DNA from: an uncultured Dehalococcoidia bacterium
GTDB taxonomy: Bacteria > Chloroflexota > Dehalococcoidia > Lucifugimonadales > UBA1127
DNA length: 64,000 bases
Direction: 5' to 3'
Assembly: GCA_913049785.1 (NCBI GenBank)
Contig: CAJWXP010000004.1
Location: 1 to 64,000 of the forward strand
Below the pieces are notes generated by a model. That model had not been told where the DNA came from. It was given only the letters and a program-made list of their open reading frames with translations, and did not search any database. The translations under genes and the position numbers were made by a program. Of the stretch, positions 16,732 to 24,995 are shown in pieces (the first letter of the stretch is position 1; each line of letters starts with the position of its first letter).

Positions 16732-17784
16732 CTATTCCCAAACGCCACAGGCGCAACCACAACCAGTGCCAGCAGGCGTACGATATCCAGGTTCGTACAC
16801 CAGAGTCTCCATCTTGGTGCTACCCATAGCGCCAGCAGTAGCTACCCAGTTCATGATCTCAGTGGTGGCCGACTGCAACCGCACCCTCGGCAGAGTGGTG
16901 AGGATCTCAGCGTTGGCCTCTTCCATGCCTTTAAGGGCCAGCCGGTCCAACTCCTCGTCCACCACGAAATGGCTTAGGCCGCCTGTGCAGGCGAAGGCGA
17001 CTGTCTTGTTCGTATCCCATGCCTCGATCGACTTACGGACGGCTTGGCCAAGAGCGTAAGCACGTCGAGGGCTGATCCAGTTCGGCGGATAGCACGTGTT
17101 GATGGTGATAGGCAGAATCGGCGGTGTCTTTCCACCAAACCATCGGGCTACGGCAAAGCCGTAGGCATGAGGCAGCCCGAATGGCCGCGGTTGTGTTGAA
17201 CGCGGCTTCTGCAGATACCAGCCTGCCGGCCCGATGCTGCCGCCGTATTCTTCCTTCATGTAGCGGGAGTGAGCGACATCAAAGTCCTGGTCCATCAAGG
17301 ATTCGATCACATGGAGTCCCAGTTCGGAGTCCACCGGGTAATCGAATTCCTTGGTGCCATAGGCCAAGGCTGACATCTTTCGAGCCTCACTCATGTCCGG
17401 TGTGATCTTTCGAGGCAAGACCTTCATCGAATCGCCCCAGTACACGTTGATCGACGGCATGTTGTCGTCGAAGAAGAGCTCGCTCTGGTCGTCACCGAAC
17501 ATCACAACGATGTCTGGATTGACCGCCTCAAACCGGTCTTGAAGCTTGTTGAGCCCCTGTTGGATGTTCTCAACTCTGCCGGTAAACGTCTCTACATTGG
17601 CCAGTTCTGCAAGCCCTGGGTCAGCAGTCGCAAGAAGCTCCTCATAGCTGACGAGTTCACCATCTGGGGGTCGAACCAGCTCGCTGTTACGCAGGTCGTT
17701 CTGTGCGTGGACTGCCCACAGTTCACCGGTCAAGCTCATCAGCGGACTGTGAGACGACGCGAAACCACCGACTATCTTTGCCAT
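16732..17784 (-). CDS. LigB-type class III extradiol ring-cleavage dioxygenase
   Basis: A 350-residue protein of the LigB superfamily, the catalytic beta subunit of enzymes such as protocatechuate 4,5-dioxygenase (Fe(II), meta-cleavage of catecholic rings). Landmarks are the N-terminal VGGFASSHSP with an iron-ligand-type His, VVMFGDDQSELFFDD near residue 94, and ILPITINTCYPPNW near residue 223. The active-site-like ACTGGLSHFVVDEELD is near residue 265. The C-terminus ends in the unusual cysteine cluster GCGCACGVWE. ATG 17784 follows GAGGAGGGGAAC. A separate alpha subunit is not adjacent; the cupin at 16278 follows. Its likely role is aromatic catabolism. Confidence 0.88.
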   Translation of the reverse strand: MAKIVGGFASSHSPLMSLTGELWAVHAQNDLRNSELVRPPDGELVSYEELLATADPGLAELANVETFTGRVENIQQGLNKLQDRFEAVNPDIVVMFGDDQSELFFDDNMPSINVYWGDSMKVLPRKITPDMSEARKMSALAYGTKEFDYPVDSELGLHVIESLMDQDFDVAHSRYMKEEYGGSIGPAGWYLQKPRSTQPRPFGLPHAYGFAVARWFGGKTPPILPITINTCYPPNWISPRRAYALGQAVRKSIEAWDTNKTVAFACTGGLSHFVVDEELDRLALKGMEEANAEILTTLPRVRLQSATTEIMNWVATAGAMGSTKMETLVYEPGYRTPAGTGCGCACGVWE

Positions 17785-17962
17785 TGTTCCCCTCCTCAAT
17801 TCCCGTTTTTGAAGCCGCCTACCTGGTAAATCTAACCGAAAATTCTCTACCCACCTTCTGGAATTTAGGTGGATTGAGCGACAGTATCTGACTCTATTAG
17901 GACATCGTCAAGCGAGGTGTAGAGAGACAAGTGCGAGTCTCCAAGGCGCCGCTGATCTGCTC

Positions 17963-20203
17963 CTAGCCCTGCCGCTTGGCCCGCAACGCACGGTAGACCT
18001 TCTCAGCCGTAATGGGCAGGTCCTTAATGCGCACGCCGACAGCGTCCTCTACGGCGTTGGCTATGGCCGCTGCCACCGGAATGGTGGCGTTCTCGCCGAT
18101 GCTCTTCACGTTGTATGGCCCAACGCCGCTCTCCGACTCCACCAGCACCGTACGAAGCTCAGGGATGTCCTTGATGGTAGGTATCTTGTAGTCGCCGAAG
18201 GTCAGGGTGGTCACACGACCGTCCTCCACGGCGAGCTCCTCCATCAGCGCGTAGCCAATGCCCTGCATAGCGCCGCCGTTGATCTGACCCTGATGGCCTA
18301 TAGGGTTCACGATCTTGCCTACATCGTGGGCGGTGGACAGCGTTAGCAGCTTCACCTCGCCGGTCTCAGGATCCACGGACACTTCAGCAACTTGCGCCAC
18401 GTAGGCCGTGACGGGCGGGAGGCTGGCGTCCTGGAACTCTGCCTGGCCCGTCACGGAGTGGCCTGCCTTCTGCAGCAGCTCGTACCAGGAATGGTTCTCC
18501 CCGGTGTCGCGGTTGCGCACAGCGCCATCGGTGTAGGTGAGTCGGTCTTCGGGAACGCCAAGTTGCTGCGCTGCGGTCTTCAGCAGCTCGGACTTGACCT
18601 CCTGGGCCGCTGCGTAAGCCACCTGGGTGCCGATGCGCGTCACGCGGCTGCCACCGACGCCAGAATCGAAGTCTACGGTGCCGGTGCGCCAAATCTCGAG
18701 CCCTATGTGCTCGATGGAGATGCCCAGCTCCTCGCCTACGACCTGCATCTCCAGGGTGTAGGTACCGGTACCCTGCTCAAACACAGGGGTGCTGAGGAGC
18801 ACAGAGCCGTCAGGGTTCATCGTGATCGCTGCCGTTGACTGACCGCCACCGGGAGGCCTGTCCCCGAGTGCTATGCCCCTGCCGATGTTTGGTGCCTTGG
18901 GCTTGCCGTACTCGCCGGTCTCAACAGCAGCTTCCATGGTCTCCCTGATGTTGATGCCCTGGAAGGTGTGGCCAAGGCCGTCCTCCTCACCAGCGCGGAC
19001 GACGTTCATACGTCGCACTTCCAGCGGGTCCATTCCTAGCTCCCGGGCCACCAAGTCCATCTGCGATTCCATGACAAAGGCCGCCTGGGGCTCTCCCGGG
19101 CCTCTCATGTGGCCGCAGGGGATGTTGTTCGTGTAGACCTGGATGCCCTCGACTTTGACGTTGGGAGTCCGGTAGGGGCCACATGCGTGGGAGAAGCCCA
19201 TCAGGTTCACGCCGGGCTTGTATGCACCGTATGCGCCGCTATCGAAGATGCCGCGAACGTGGTGGGCCACCATTGTGCCATCGCGCTTCACGCCGGTCCT
19301 CACATACATCGTCGATGCGTGGCGAGGGTTGGCAGCCATGAACTCATCAACGTAGTCCATGACCATCTTCACCGGGCGTTCACTGTGCTTGGCCAGGTAG
19401 TAGCAGAGGGGTATCTCCATTGGAGAGCCTTTGCCGCCGAAGTCGCCGCCGATCGTGGCGAAGTTAACCTGGAACCTGTCCTGAGGGAGTTCCGAAAAGT
19501 CTGACATCTGCTGTCGGAGGCTGTAGGGAGCCTTGTTGGACGCCCATATCTGAGCTACGCCGTCCTCGTCTATCCAGACCACGCACGAGTGCGATTCCAA
19601 GTATGCCTGGTGCTGTCGAGGCGTGGTGAAGGTATTCTCAACGATGACATCGGCCTCTGCAAACCCCGCCTCGATGTCGCCCTTGCCCCAGGTGCTGTGG
19701 ATGAACACGTTTGATGGCTTCTCCGGTGGCTGCGGGTAGCCCACGTAGCTCACCATGTCCGGATGGATGAACGGCGCGCCGTCCTTCATAGCCTCAAGAG
19801 GGTCTAGCTGCGCGGGAAGCTCTTCGTACTCGATTTCTATGAGGTCGATAGCCGCTTGGGCGATGTCCTCGTCGTCGGCAGCAACGGCTGCGACACGTTC
19901 GCCGGCGAAACGCACGTGATCCCAGGCCAGGATCGGCACATCGCGGAGACGTCGCCCGTACAGGATGCCTCGAACGTCGTTGCCGGTCAGCACGACGTGG
20001 ACGCCCGGCAACGCCTTCGCCGCAGTCGTATCGATGCTCACGATGCGAGCGTGGGGATACGGGCTTCTGAGCGACTTGCCCCACAGGGTGCCCGGAAGGT
20101 TGATGTCAGCGGAATACCTGGCCTTGCCGGTGACCTTCTCCGGGCCATCGACCCGGGCGAGAGGCTGGCCGAATACCTGGCCGAATGCGCTTGGCGTCGT
20201 CAT
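17963..20203 (-). CDS. Molybdenum hydroxylase large subunit (CoxL/xanthine dehydrogenase family)
   Basis: A 746-residue molybdopterin-cytosine-dinucleotide binding subunit. Domains are the a/b hammerhead (residues 15-130, GQPLARVDGPEKVTGKARYS) and two Mo-binding halves starting near FTTPRQHQAYLESHSCVVWI. The position that reads AYxCSFR in form I CO dehydrogenase and AYRGAGR in form II reads CGHMRGPGEPQAAF here. A CO oxidation role is therefore not supported, and hydroxylation of an aromatic, purine or aldehyde substrate is more likely. The active-site Glu is expected in the C-terminal VGPYNVKSIGENAT. ATG 20203 follows AAGGGGAAC. It is divergent from the coxS-coxM-coxG operon, 81 bp away, an unusual arrangement. 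Confidence 0.92.
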   Translation of the reverse strand: MTTPSAFGQVFGQPLARVDGPEKVTGKARYSADINLPGTLWGKSLRSPYPHARIVSIDTTAAKALPGVHVVLTGNDVRGILYGRRLRDVPILAWDHVRFAGERVAAVAADDEDIAQAAIDLIEIEYEELPAQLDPLEAMKDGAPFIHPDMVSYVGYPQPPEKPSNVFIHSTWGKGDIEAGFAEADVIVENTFTTPRQHQAYLESHSCVVWIDEDGVAQIWASNKAPYSLRQQMSDFSELPQDRFQVNFATIGGDFGGKGSPMEIPLCYYLAKHSERPVKMVMDYVDEFMAANPRHASTMYVRTGVKRDGTMVAHHVRGIFDSGAYGAYKPGVNLMGFSHACGPYRTPNVKVEGIQVYTNNIPCGHMRGPGEPQAAFVMESQMDLVARELGMDPLEVRRMNVVRAGEEDGLGHTFQGINIRETMEAAVETGEYGKPKAPNIGRGIALGDRPPGGGQSTAAITMNPDGSVLLSTPVFEQGTGTYTLEMQVVGEELGISIEHIGLEIWRTGTVDFDSGVGGSRVTRIGTQVAYAAAQEVKSELLKTAAQQLGVPEDRLTYTDGAVRNRDTGENHSWYELLQKAGHSVTGQAEFQDASLPPVTAYVAQVAEVSVDPETGEVKLLTLSTAHDVGKIVNPIGHQGQINGGAMQGIGYALMEELAVEDGRVTTLTFGDYKIPTIKDIPELRTVLVESESGVGPYNVKSIGENATIPVAAAIANAVEDAVGVRIKDLPITAEKVYRALRAKRQG

Positions 20204-20284
20204 AGCTGTTCCCCTTGTCAGCAAAGGCGTCCTAGGCTACCATTCTCGAAACTTTGCGCCCCAGAACTTGGCGAAGGATACCAG

Positions 20285-20758
20285 ATGACTACAGCCGATG
20301 CACTCTACACGGTCAACGTGACGATCAACGGTCAGCCCCACGAGGTCAAGGTGCCTGCAAGGAGGACGCTGGTGGACCTGCTGCGGTACGACCTGGATAT
20401 GACCGGCACCAAGGAAACGTGCAGCGTAGGCGTCTGTGGCGCATGCACCGTTCTCATCGATGGCGAGATCGCAGCGTCGTGCATCACCCTTGCCGTGCAG
20501 GCTGACGGCGCAAACATCACGACCATCGAGGGTGTGGCGAACGGCGAAGCCCTTCACCCGTTGCAGCAGAGCTTCATCGACCACGGTGGGTTTCAGTGCG
20601 GCATCTGCACATCGGGACAGATCGTAGCAGCGAAGTCGCTTCTGGACAGCAACCCATCGCCCACAGAGGACGAGGTCAAGGAATGGATGATGGGCAACCT
20701 GTGTCGCTGCACGGGCTACTACCAGATCATGGAGTCCATCCTGAAGGCGAGCAAGTAG
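20285..20758 (+). CDS. Molybdenum hydroxylase 2Fe-2S subunit (CoxS-like)
   Basis: A 157-residue electron-transfer subunit with two [2Fe-2S] clusters. The plant-type cluster uses C46, C51, C54 and C66 (CSVGVCGACTVLIDG). The second uses C105, C108, C140 and C142 (CGICTSGQ and GNLCRCTGYY). It passes electrons from the Mo site in the large subunit to the FAD subunit. The ATG at 20285 is chosen because it matches the family's N-terminus and follows AAGGAT; the frame is open further upstream. The FAD subunit starts one base after the stop. Confidence 0.95.
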   Translation: MTTADALYTVNVTINGQPHEVKVPARRTLVDLLRYDLDMTGTKETCSVGVCGACTVLIDGEIAASCITLAVQADGANITTIEGVANGEALHPLQQSFIDHGGFQCGICTSGQIVAAKSLLDSNPSPTEDEVKEWMMGNLCRCTGYYQIMESILKASK

Positions 20759-20759
20759 G

Positions 20760-21617
20760 ATGAGAGACTTCATCTACCACGCACCGACAACCATCGACGA
20801 GGCGCTTGCCCTGCTGGATGAGCACGGCGAGGACGCTCGACCCATCGCCGGCGGCACCGCAATGGTGAACCTGTTGAAGCAGAACATGGTGCTGGCAGAC
20901 CACCTGGTGGGCCTGGGCAAACTCCCGGGCCTCCGAGGGGTCTCACAGACCAACGGCAGCCTCCACATCGGCGCGCTGTCTCGACACCGGGAGGTGGAGC
21001 TCAGCCCGGAAGTACTAGCCCACTCCCCGCTGCTGGCCGAGGCGTACAGCAAAGTAGCTACCGTACGGGTGCGTAACATGGCAACGGTTGGCGGTGGGTT
21101 GACCCACGCCGATCCTGCCCAGGACCCGCCACCTTCGTTGATGGTGCTGGACGCTCATGTTGTGCTGACTTCCTCCAAGGGCACCCGGGAACTCCCGGTC
21201 AGCGACCTTTTCGTCGACTACTATGAGTCGGCACTGGAGCCTGGAGAGCTGCTGACCGAGCTGGTCGTCCCGCAGTCTCCCAAGGGGGCCAAGACGGTCT
21301 ACTTGAAGTTCCTACCACGCACGGAGGACGACTACGCCACCGTGTCGGTTGCGGCTTTAGCAACGGTGGAGAACGGCATCTGCCAGGATATTCGAGTCGC
21401 CCTGGGCGCAGTCGGACCGACGCCGATTCGCGCTACGGCCGTTGAAGCTGCACTCAAGGGCCAACAGGTGACGCCGGACGCTGTTCGCGCTGCCGCCGAT
21501 GCCGTAGCCGACCAGGTTGACCCACTGACCGACTTCCGTGGTTCTGACGACTACAAGCGGGACATGGCCGTGGTGTTCACCCGGCGGGCGTTGGAGCAAG
21601 TCTTGTTAGCATCGTGA
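20760..21617 (+). CDS. Molybdenum hydroxylase FAD-binding subunit (CoxM-like)
   Basis: A 285-residue protein with the N-terminal FAD-binding motif ARPIAGGTAMVNLLKQNM (residues 27-44; family AGGxSL/TxLL). The second FAD motif is ATVRVRNMATVGGGLTHADPAQD near residue 99, and the CO_deh_flav_C domain begins near residue 180. It oxidises the iron-sulfur subunit and passes electrons on to a quinone or other acceptor. It begins one base after the coxS-like stop and overlaps the coxG-like start by 4 bp, so the three genes form one operon. Confidence 0.94.
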   Translation: MRDFIYHAPTTIDEALALLDEHGEDARPIAGGTAMVNLLKQNMVLADHLVGLGKLPGLRGVSQTNGSLHIGALSRHREVELSPEVLAHSPLLAEAYSKVATVRVRNMATVGGGLTHADPAQDPPPSLMVLDAHVVLTSSKGTRELPVSDLFVDYYESALEPGELLTELVVPQSPKGAKTVYLKFLPRTEDDYATVSVAALATVENGICQDIRVALGAVGPTPIRATAVEAALKGQQVTPDAVRAAADAVADQVDPLTDFRGSDDYKRDMAVVFTRRALEQVLLAS

Positions 21618-22063
21618 AGTTTGAATTCGACGTAGTTATAGACGCCCCCCCGGACCGGGTCTGGGCGATTCTCTCTGACATTCCCCTGGCATCCTCAATG
21701 ATGCCGGGCGTCCAAGACGTTACGCTGCATCCGGACGGCACTTATACCGGCAAGGTACGCATACGAGTCGGGCCTATCGGGTTTAACCTGGCTGGCGAAG
21801 TCACAGTGAGTGAGGACAGGGACGCGGGGAAGTGGTCGATGACATCGCAGGCGCAAGACCCGCGCATCGGTGGCGGTGTGACCTCCACAGTAGAGACGAT
21901 CATCACTGAGCCATCGCCCGGGAACACCCGGATGCAGGTCAATGCGGACGTTCAGTTCTCCGGCAGGTTGGGGCAGTTGGGTCAGCCGCTGATCAAGAAG
22001 AAGGCTGACTCCATGGTCAAGGAGTTCACTGAGAACCTCAAGAAGGCCGCCACCCAGGGCTAG
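21614..22063 (+). CDS. CoxG-like SRPBCC protein
   Basis: A 149-residue START/SRPBCC-fold protein of the CO dehydrogenase subunit G family. In Oligotropha CoxG is implicated in membrane anchoring or maturation of the hydroxylase, which is family knowledge, not shown here. Landmarks are FDVVIDAPPDRVWAILSDI at the start, MMPGVQDVTLHPDGTYTGKV near residue 34, and the C-terminal helix QPLIKKKADSMVKEFTENLK. The start is a GTG overlapping the coxM-like stop. The last codons CAG GGC TAG are part of palindromic repeat copy c. Confidence 0.9.
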   Translation: MKFEFDVVIDAPPDRVWAILSDIPLASSMMPGVQDVTLHPDGTYTGKVRIRVGPIGFNLAGEVTVSEDRDAGKWSMTSQAQDPRIGGGVTSTVETIITEPSPGNTRMQVNADVQFSGRLGQLGQPLIKKKADSMVKEFTENLKKAATQG

Positions 22064-22092
22064 GCCCTGGACCCACATGCCTGACGGTTACC
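22054..22092 (+). repeat. Stop-embedding palindromic repeat, copy c
   Basis: CCAGGGC-TAG-GCCCTGG is a perfect palindrome whose centre TAG is the stop codon of the coxG-like gene. It is followed by the tail ACCCACATGCCTGACGGTT then ACC. This is the cleanest copy in the window. Confidence 0.8.
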
Positions 22093-22184
22093 CAACCAGT
22101 AACTAGGGACGACCGTACAATCGGGGCCAACCGGCAGGGTTGTCATTCTGAGGCGTCGTAGGTGTGCCACCAATTCCAGCTACT

Positions 22185-22547
22185 CTAACTGCGCACAGCG
22201 TCCAATATGGCGCGGCCTGTGGCTTCCCACATGGTGTCGCCGAAGCCTTTGCCCTCTTCCAACTTGTCATCGCCCTGGCGAGAGGTGCGTACGTAAAACA
22301 CGGTTAGGGGTTCACTATTCCTGCGGGGTTTTGCCCCGGGTGAATAGAACTCAAAGGCCCAATCGTCAACCATCATACGGTGCGCCAACGTCGACCACGC
22401 CACCGGGTCTGTACTAAACTGCGGTGGCGGTGTTGGCTGGAACTCAGTGTTGCTTACCAGTGCCCACATCCAGGGCTTATCGTGAATGATCCGCTCGTAG
22501 ATGACCTCATCCATGTTGGGGCCCGCAGGCATGCCACTGTCAGCCAT
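22185..22547 (-). CDS. Conserved hypothetical protein of 120 residues
   Basis: A soluble, Trp- and Met-rich protein (IIHDKPWMWALVSNTEFQPT, then ARFMMVDDW-like AHRMMVDDWAFEFYSPGAK). The ATG at 22547 follows TTAGGAGTGAAT. No signal peptide or known motif is visible, and I do not recognise the family. It is divergent from Rieske gene 1, 142 bp away, so a shared regulatory region and a linked role are possible. Confidence 0.65.
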   Translation of the reverse strand: MADSGMPAGPNMDEVIYERIIHDKPWMWALVSNTEFQPTPPPQFSTDPVAWSTLAHRMMVDDWAFEFYSPGAKPRRNSEPLTVFYVRTSRQGDDKLEEGKGFGDTMWEATGRAILDAVRS

Positions 22548-22610
22548 ATTCACTCCTAACGCAGCCCGCAGCATAGCAAGCCGGTTAGCCGTTCGCAAGG
22601 TAATATGTCG

Positions 22611-22639
22611 TTGACACCCATCCGATGCCCTTATAGACT
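22611..22639 (+). promoter_or_regulatory. Promoter of Rieske gene 1
   Basis: TTGACA (22611-22616) and TAGACT (22634-22639) are spaced by 17 bp. A small hairpin TCCCGA-TATT-TCGGGA (22656-22671) lies in the predicted 5' leader just before the GGAGG ribosome site and could affect translation. Confidence 0.55.
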
Positions 22640-22688
22640 GCGAGTGTAGGTAAAGTCCCGATATTTCGGGATAAAACGGAGGTTAGGT

Positions 22689-24011
22689 ATGCTTTCACAA
22701 GCTGATAACGATACGCTGACTCAGGTAGGCCCAGGAACGACGATGGGCGAGTTGATGCGGCAGTACTGGATCCCCGCAATCATGTCCAGCGAACTCGAGG
22801 GCCCCGATAGCGACCCGGTGCGGGTACGATTGCTGGGCGAGGACTTGATCGCCTTCCGGGACACCAACGGCAGCGTGGGCATCGTTGATAACTACTGTCC
22901 ACACCGACGCGCCAGCCTGTTCTTCGGTCGGAACGAGGAGAGCGGTCTCCGTTGCGTCTACCACGGGTGGAAGTTCGATGTGAACGGCGACTGTGTGGAC
23001 ATGCCATCGGAGCCAGCAGAGAGCAACTTCAAGGACAAGGTGAAGATCAAGGCCTATCGGTGCGAAGAACGCAACGGCATCGTCTGGACGTACATGGGGC
23101 CCCGCGAGACACCCCCGGCCTTGTCCAACCTAGAAGCCAATATGCGCCCTGACCGGGACTACACCGTTTCCACCATTCTTCGGAACTGCAACTGGATGCA
23201 GGCCCTTGAAGGTGATATCGATACCGCCCACCTGGGATTCCTGCACCTTGGCAGTGCAGACCCCAAGGCGCTTGTACCAGGTTCTACCGACTACTACACC
23301 GTGAACGTGCGACACCCCAAGTACAACGTGATGGACACGGACTACGGCGTCACCTACGCAGCGTTCCGGCCAGCCGAGGAGGACTCTACCTACTGGCGTT
23401 TCGCAAACTACCTGCTACCCTTCTACACTCAGATTCCTACTGGCAAGCTGGGTCTGATGGTACGTTTCCGGGCATGGGTGCCCATCGACGATACCCATAC
23501 GATGTTCTGGAGCGTCAATGCTACTGCGCCAGAAGTGCAGGGCGGCGGTAGGCGAACAGACAAGAACGGCAAGCTCGTTGGCGGCAGCGCAGGCCAGACA
23601 GACTATCTGCCGAACCAAACGGGTTGGCTTGGACGATGGAACCTGGCAGCCGATGCGGGCAACGACTACAAGATCGACCGTGAGGCCCAGAAGAAGAACG
23701 AGATATACACAGGCATCACCGGGATCTTCCTTCAGGATCAAGCGGTCACTGAGAGTATGGGTGCCATTGGAGACCGGTCTCAGGAGCACCTCGGGACCAG
23801 CGACTCCATGATCATAAAGTCGAGGCGTCGTGCGCTTAACGCGGCCAGGGCCCTTCAGGAAGGGATAACACCTCCAGGAGTGGACGATCCGAAGGTCTTC
23901 AGCGTCCGCACCGGCGATGTGATCCTGCCCAAAGGCGTCGACTGGCTAGAGGGCACCGCCCACCTGCGGGAGGCCTTTGTGGAGCACCCGCAGTTAATGC
24001 CGAAGTCATAG
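22689..24011 (+). CDS. Rieske non-heme iron ring-hydroxylating oxygenase, paralog 1
   Basis: A 440-residue oxygenase subunit of the phthalate-4,5-dioxygenase-like type. The Rieske [2Fe-2S] ligands are C70-P-H72 and C89-VY-H92. The mononuclear iron site is in ALEGDIDTAHLGFLH, with the carboxylate further downstream. It shares the near-invariant stretch DMPSEPAESNFKDKVKI with two paralogs at 36.2 and 47.9 kb, with identical spacing up to the Rieske centre. GGAGG precedes the ATG. No dedicated reductase or ferredoxin gene is adjacent, so electrons must come from a partner encoded elsewhere. The substrate is unknown; a carboxylated ring compound is plausible from the family. Confidence 0.94.
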   Translation: MLSQADNDTLTQVGPGTTMGELMRQYWIPAIMSSELEGPDSDPVRVRLLGEDLIAFRDTNGSVGIVDNYCPHRRASLFFGRNEESGLRCVYHGWKFDVNGDCVDMPSEPAESNFKDKVKIKAYRCEERNGIVWTYMGPRETPPALSNLEANMRPDRDYTVSTILRNCNWMQALEGDIDTAHLGFLHLGSADPKALVPGSTDYYTVNVRHPKYNVMDTDYGVTYAAFRPAEEDSTYWRFANYLLPFYTQIPTGKLGLMVRFRAWVPIDDTHTMFWSVNATAPEVQGGGRRTDKNGKLVGGSAGQTDYLPNQTGWLGRWNLAADAGNDYKIDREAQKKNEIYTGITGIFLQDQAVTESMGAIGDRSQEHLGTSDSMIIKSRRRALNAARALQEGITPPGVDDPKVFSVRTGDVILPKGVDWLEGTAHLREAFVEHPQLMPKS

Positions 24012-24034
24012 CATTTCATCGATGTCAGAAGGAG

Positions 24035-24068
24035 GAGCCTCTTGGTGTAGACCGGAGGCTCTTTCTTA
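24035..24068 (+). terminator. Terminator after Rieske gene 1
   Basis: GAGCCTC (24035-24041) pairs with GAGGCTC (24055-24061), followed by TTTCTTATT. Confidence 0.75.
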
Positions 24069-24163
24069 TTCTACTGCTCACTGTCACCCGGTAATCTAAA
24101 TATCTTTGTGGTAGAGTGGCGAGGAATTTTGAACTTGATAAACAATGTGCCCAAGGAGTGAAG

Positions 24164-24934
24164 ATGGCAGAGATTGACGACGTTCGATACGAGGTAGCTG
24201 TGGCCAATCGTGTGCTCTCAGAAGTAGGTCTGGCTACGGGGGTGCTAGCATCGCTGGGGCACGCCAGCATGAGAGTGCCTGGTGAGCAGGAGAAGTTCGT
24301 GGTTAAGGGGCGCGGCTACGAGATCGACGCCCTGGCGTTGATGCAGCCCAAGGACATGGTCACCTGCGACCTTGAAGGCAACTGGATCGATGGCCCACCA
24401 GGCTCGTCCCAGTGCTTTGAGATCAAAATGCACTCAGCTATCTACAAGGAACACCCGGAAGTGGACTCCATCGTCCACGTCCACCCCAGATACACGACGA
24501 TGATGTCTGTGTTGGAGAGGACGCTTGTGCCTATGTGCAACGAGGGCATCCACCTGGTGCGGACACCGCTGCCAGTCTATCCCCACAGCAAGCTCATCCT
24601 GACGGAAGAGGACGGTCAGAGCGTTGCCAGCACCATCGGCGACTCCCAGGCGGCGCTTCTCCGGGGTCACGGCGCCGTGACTACGGGGACCAGCCTAGAA
24701 CAGTCCGTGATGAACATGCTCCAGCTAGAGGAGCAGGCCAAGATGAACTGGTACGCCTACTGTGCCGCCGGGCCCGACTACAAAGGTATCCCGGAGGCGG
24801 ACATCGTAGAGGCCGATGCCCAGCCGACGTTGGCTGATCTGCCACATTTCGCAGGAGGGCCGCGGGCTACAGGGAATGCAGGCCCCGGTGGCGCATGGAA
24901 GTATTACACTCACCTAGTAAGCAAAGATTTGTAG
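24164..24934 (+). CDS. Class II aldolase/adducin family protein, paralog 1
   Basis: A 256-residue zinc-dependent aldolase fold. Probable zinc ligands are H105 and H107 in SIVHVHPRY and H169 in LLRGHGAV; E86 is in the expected catalytic-acid position. The family includes fuculose-phosphate and ribulose-phosphate aldolases and the decarboxylase-type enzymes that act after extradiol ring cleavage. The start at 24164 follows AAGGAG; an upstream ATG at 24116 has no ribosome site. It lies between Rieske gene 1 and an MFS transporter, which suggests a catabolic aldol cleavage or decarboxylation. A second member of the family is at 56100. Confidence 0.9.
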   Translation: MAEIDDVRYEVAVANRVLSEVGLATGVLASLGHASMRVPGEQEKFVVKGRGYEIDALALMQPKDMVTCDLEGNWIDGPPGSSQCFEIKMHSAIYKEHPEVDSIVHVHPRYTTMMSVLERTLVPMCNEGIHLVRTPLPVYPHSKLILTEEDGQSVASTIGDSQAALLRGHGAVTTGTSLEQSVMNMLQLEEQAKMNWYAYCAAGPDYKGIPEADIVEADAQPTLADLPHFAGGPRATGNAGPGGAWKYYTHLVSKDL

Positions 24935-24995
24935 TTGTATGTAGTTTTATCGTAGTATGCTAATTCCATAGCTAATCAAGCAGGGGAGGCAGCGC

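Noticed and set aside
19856..20284. An N-terminal extension of the coxS-like gene upstream to 19856.
   Set aside because: The family starts near MTTADALYTVNVTING at 20285. The extension is antisense to coxL and would overlap it.
17963..22063. Form I carbon monoxide dehydrogenase (CO oxidation).
   Set aside because: The AYxCSFR active-site loop is absent from the large subunit.
22054..22100. Integron attC site (the tail GGTTACCCAAC resembles a core site).
   Set aside because: No complementary R''/R' core sites are found at the two ends and no integrase is nearby.
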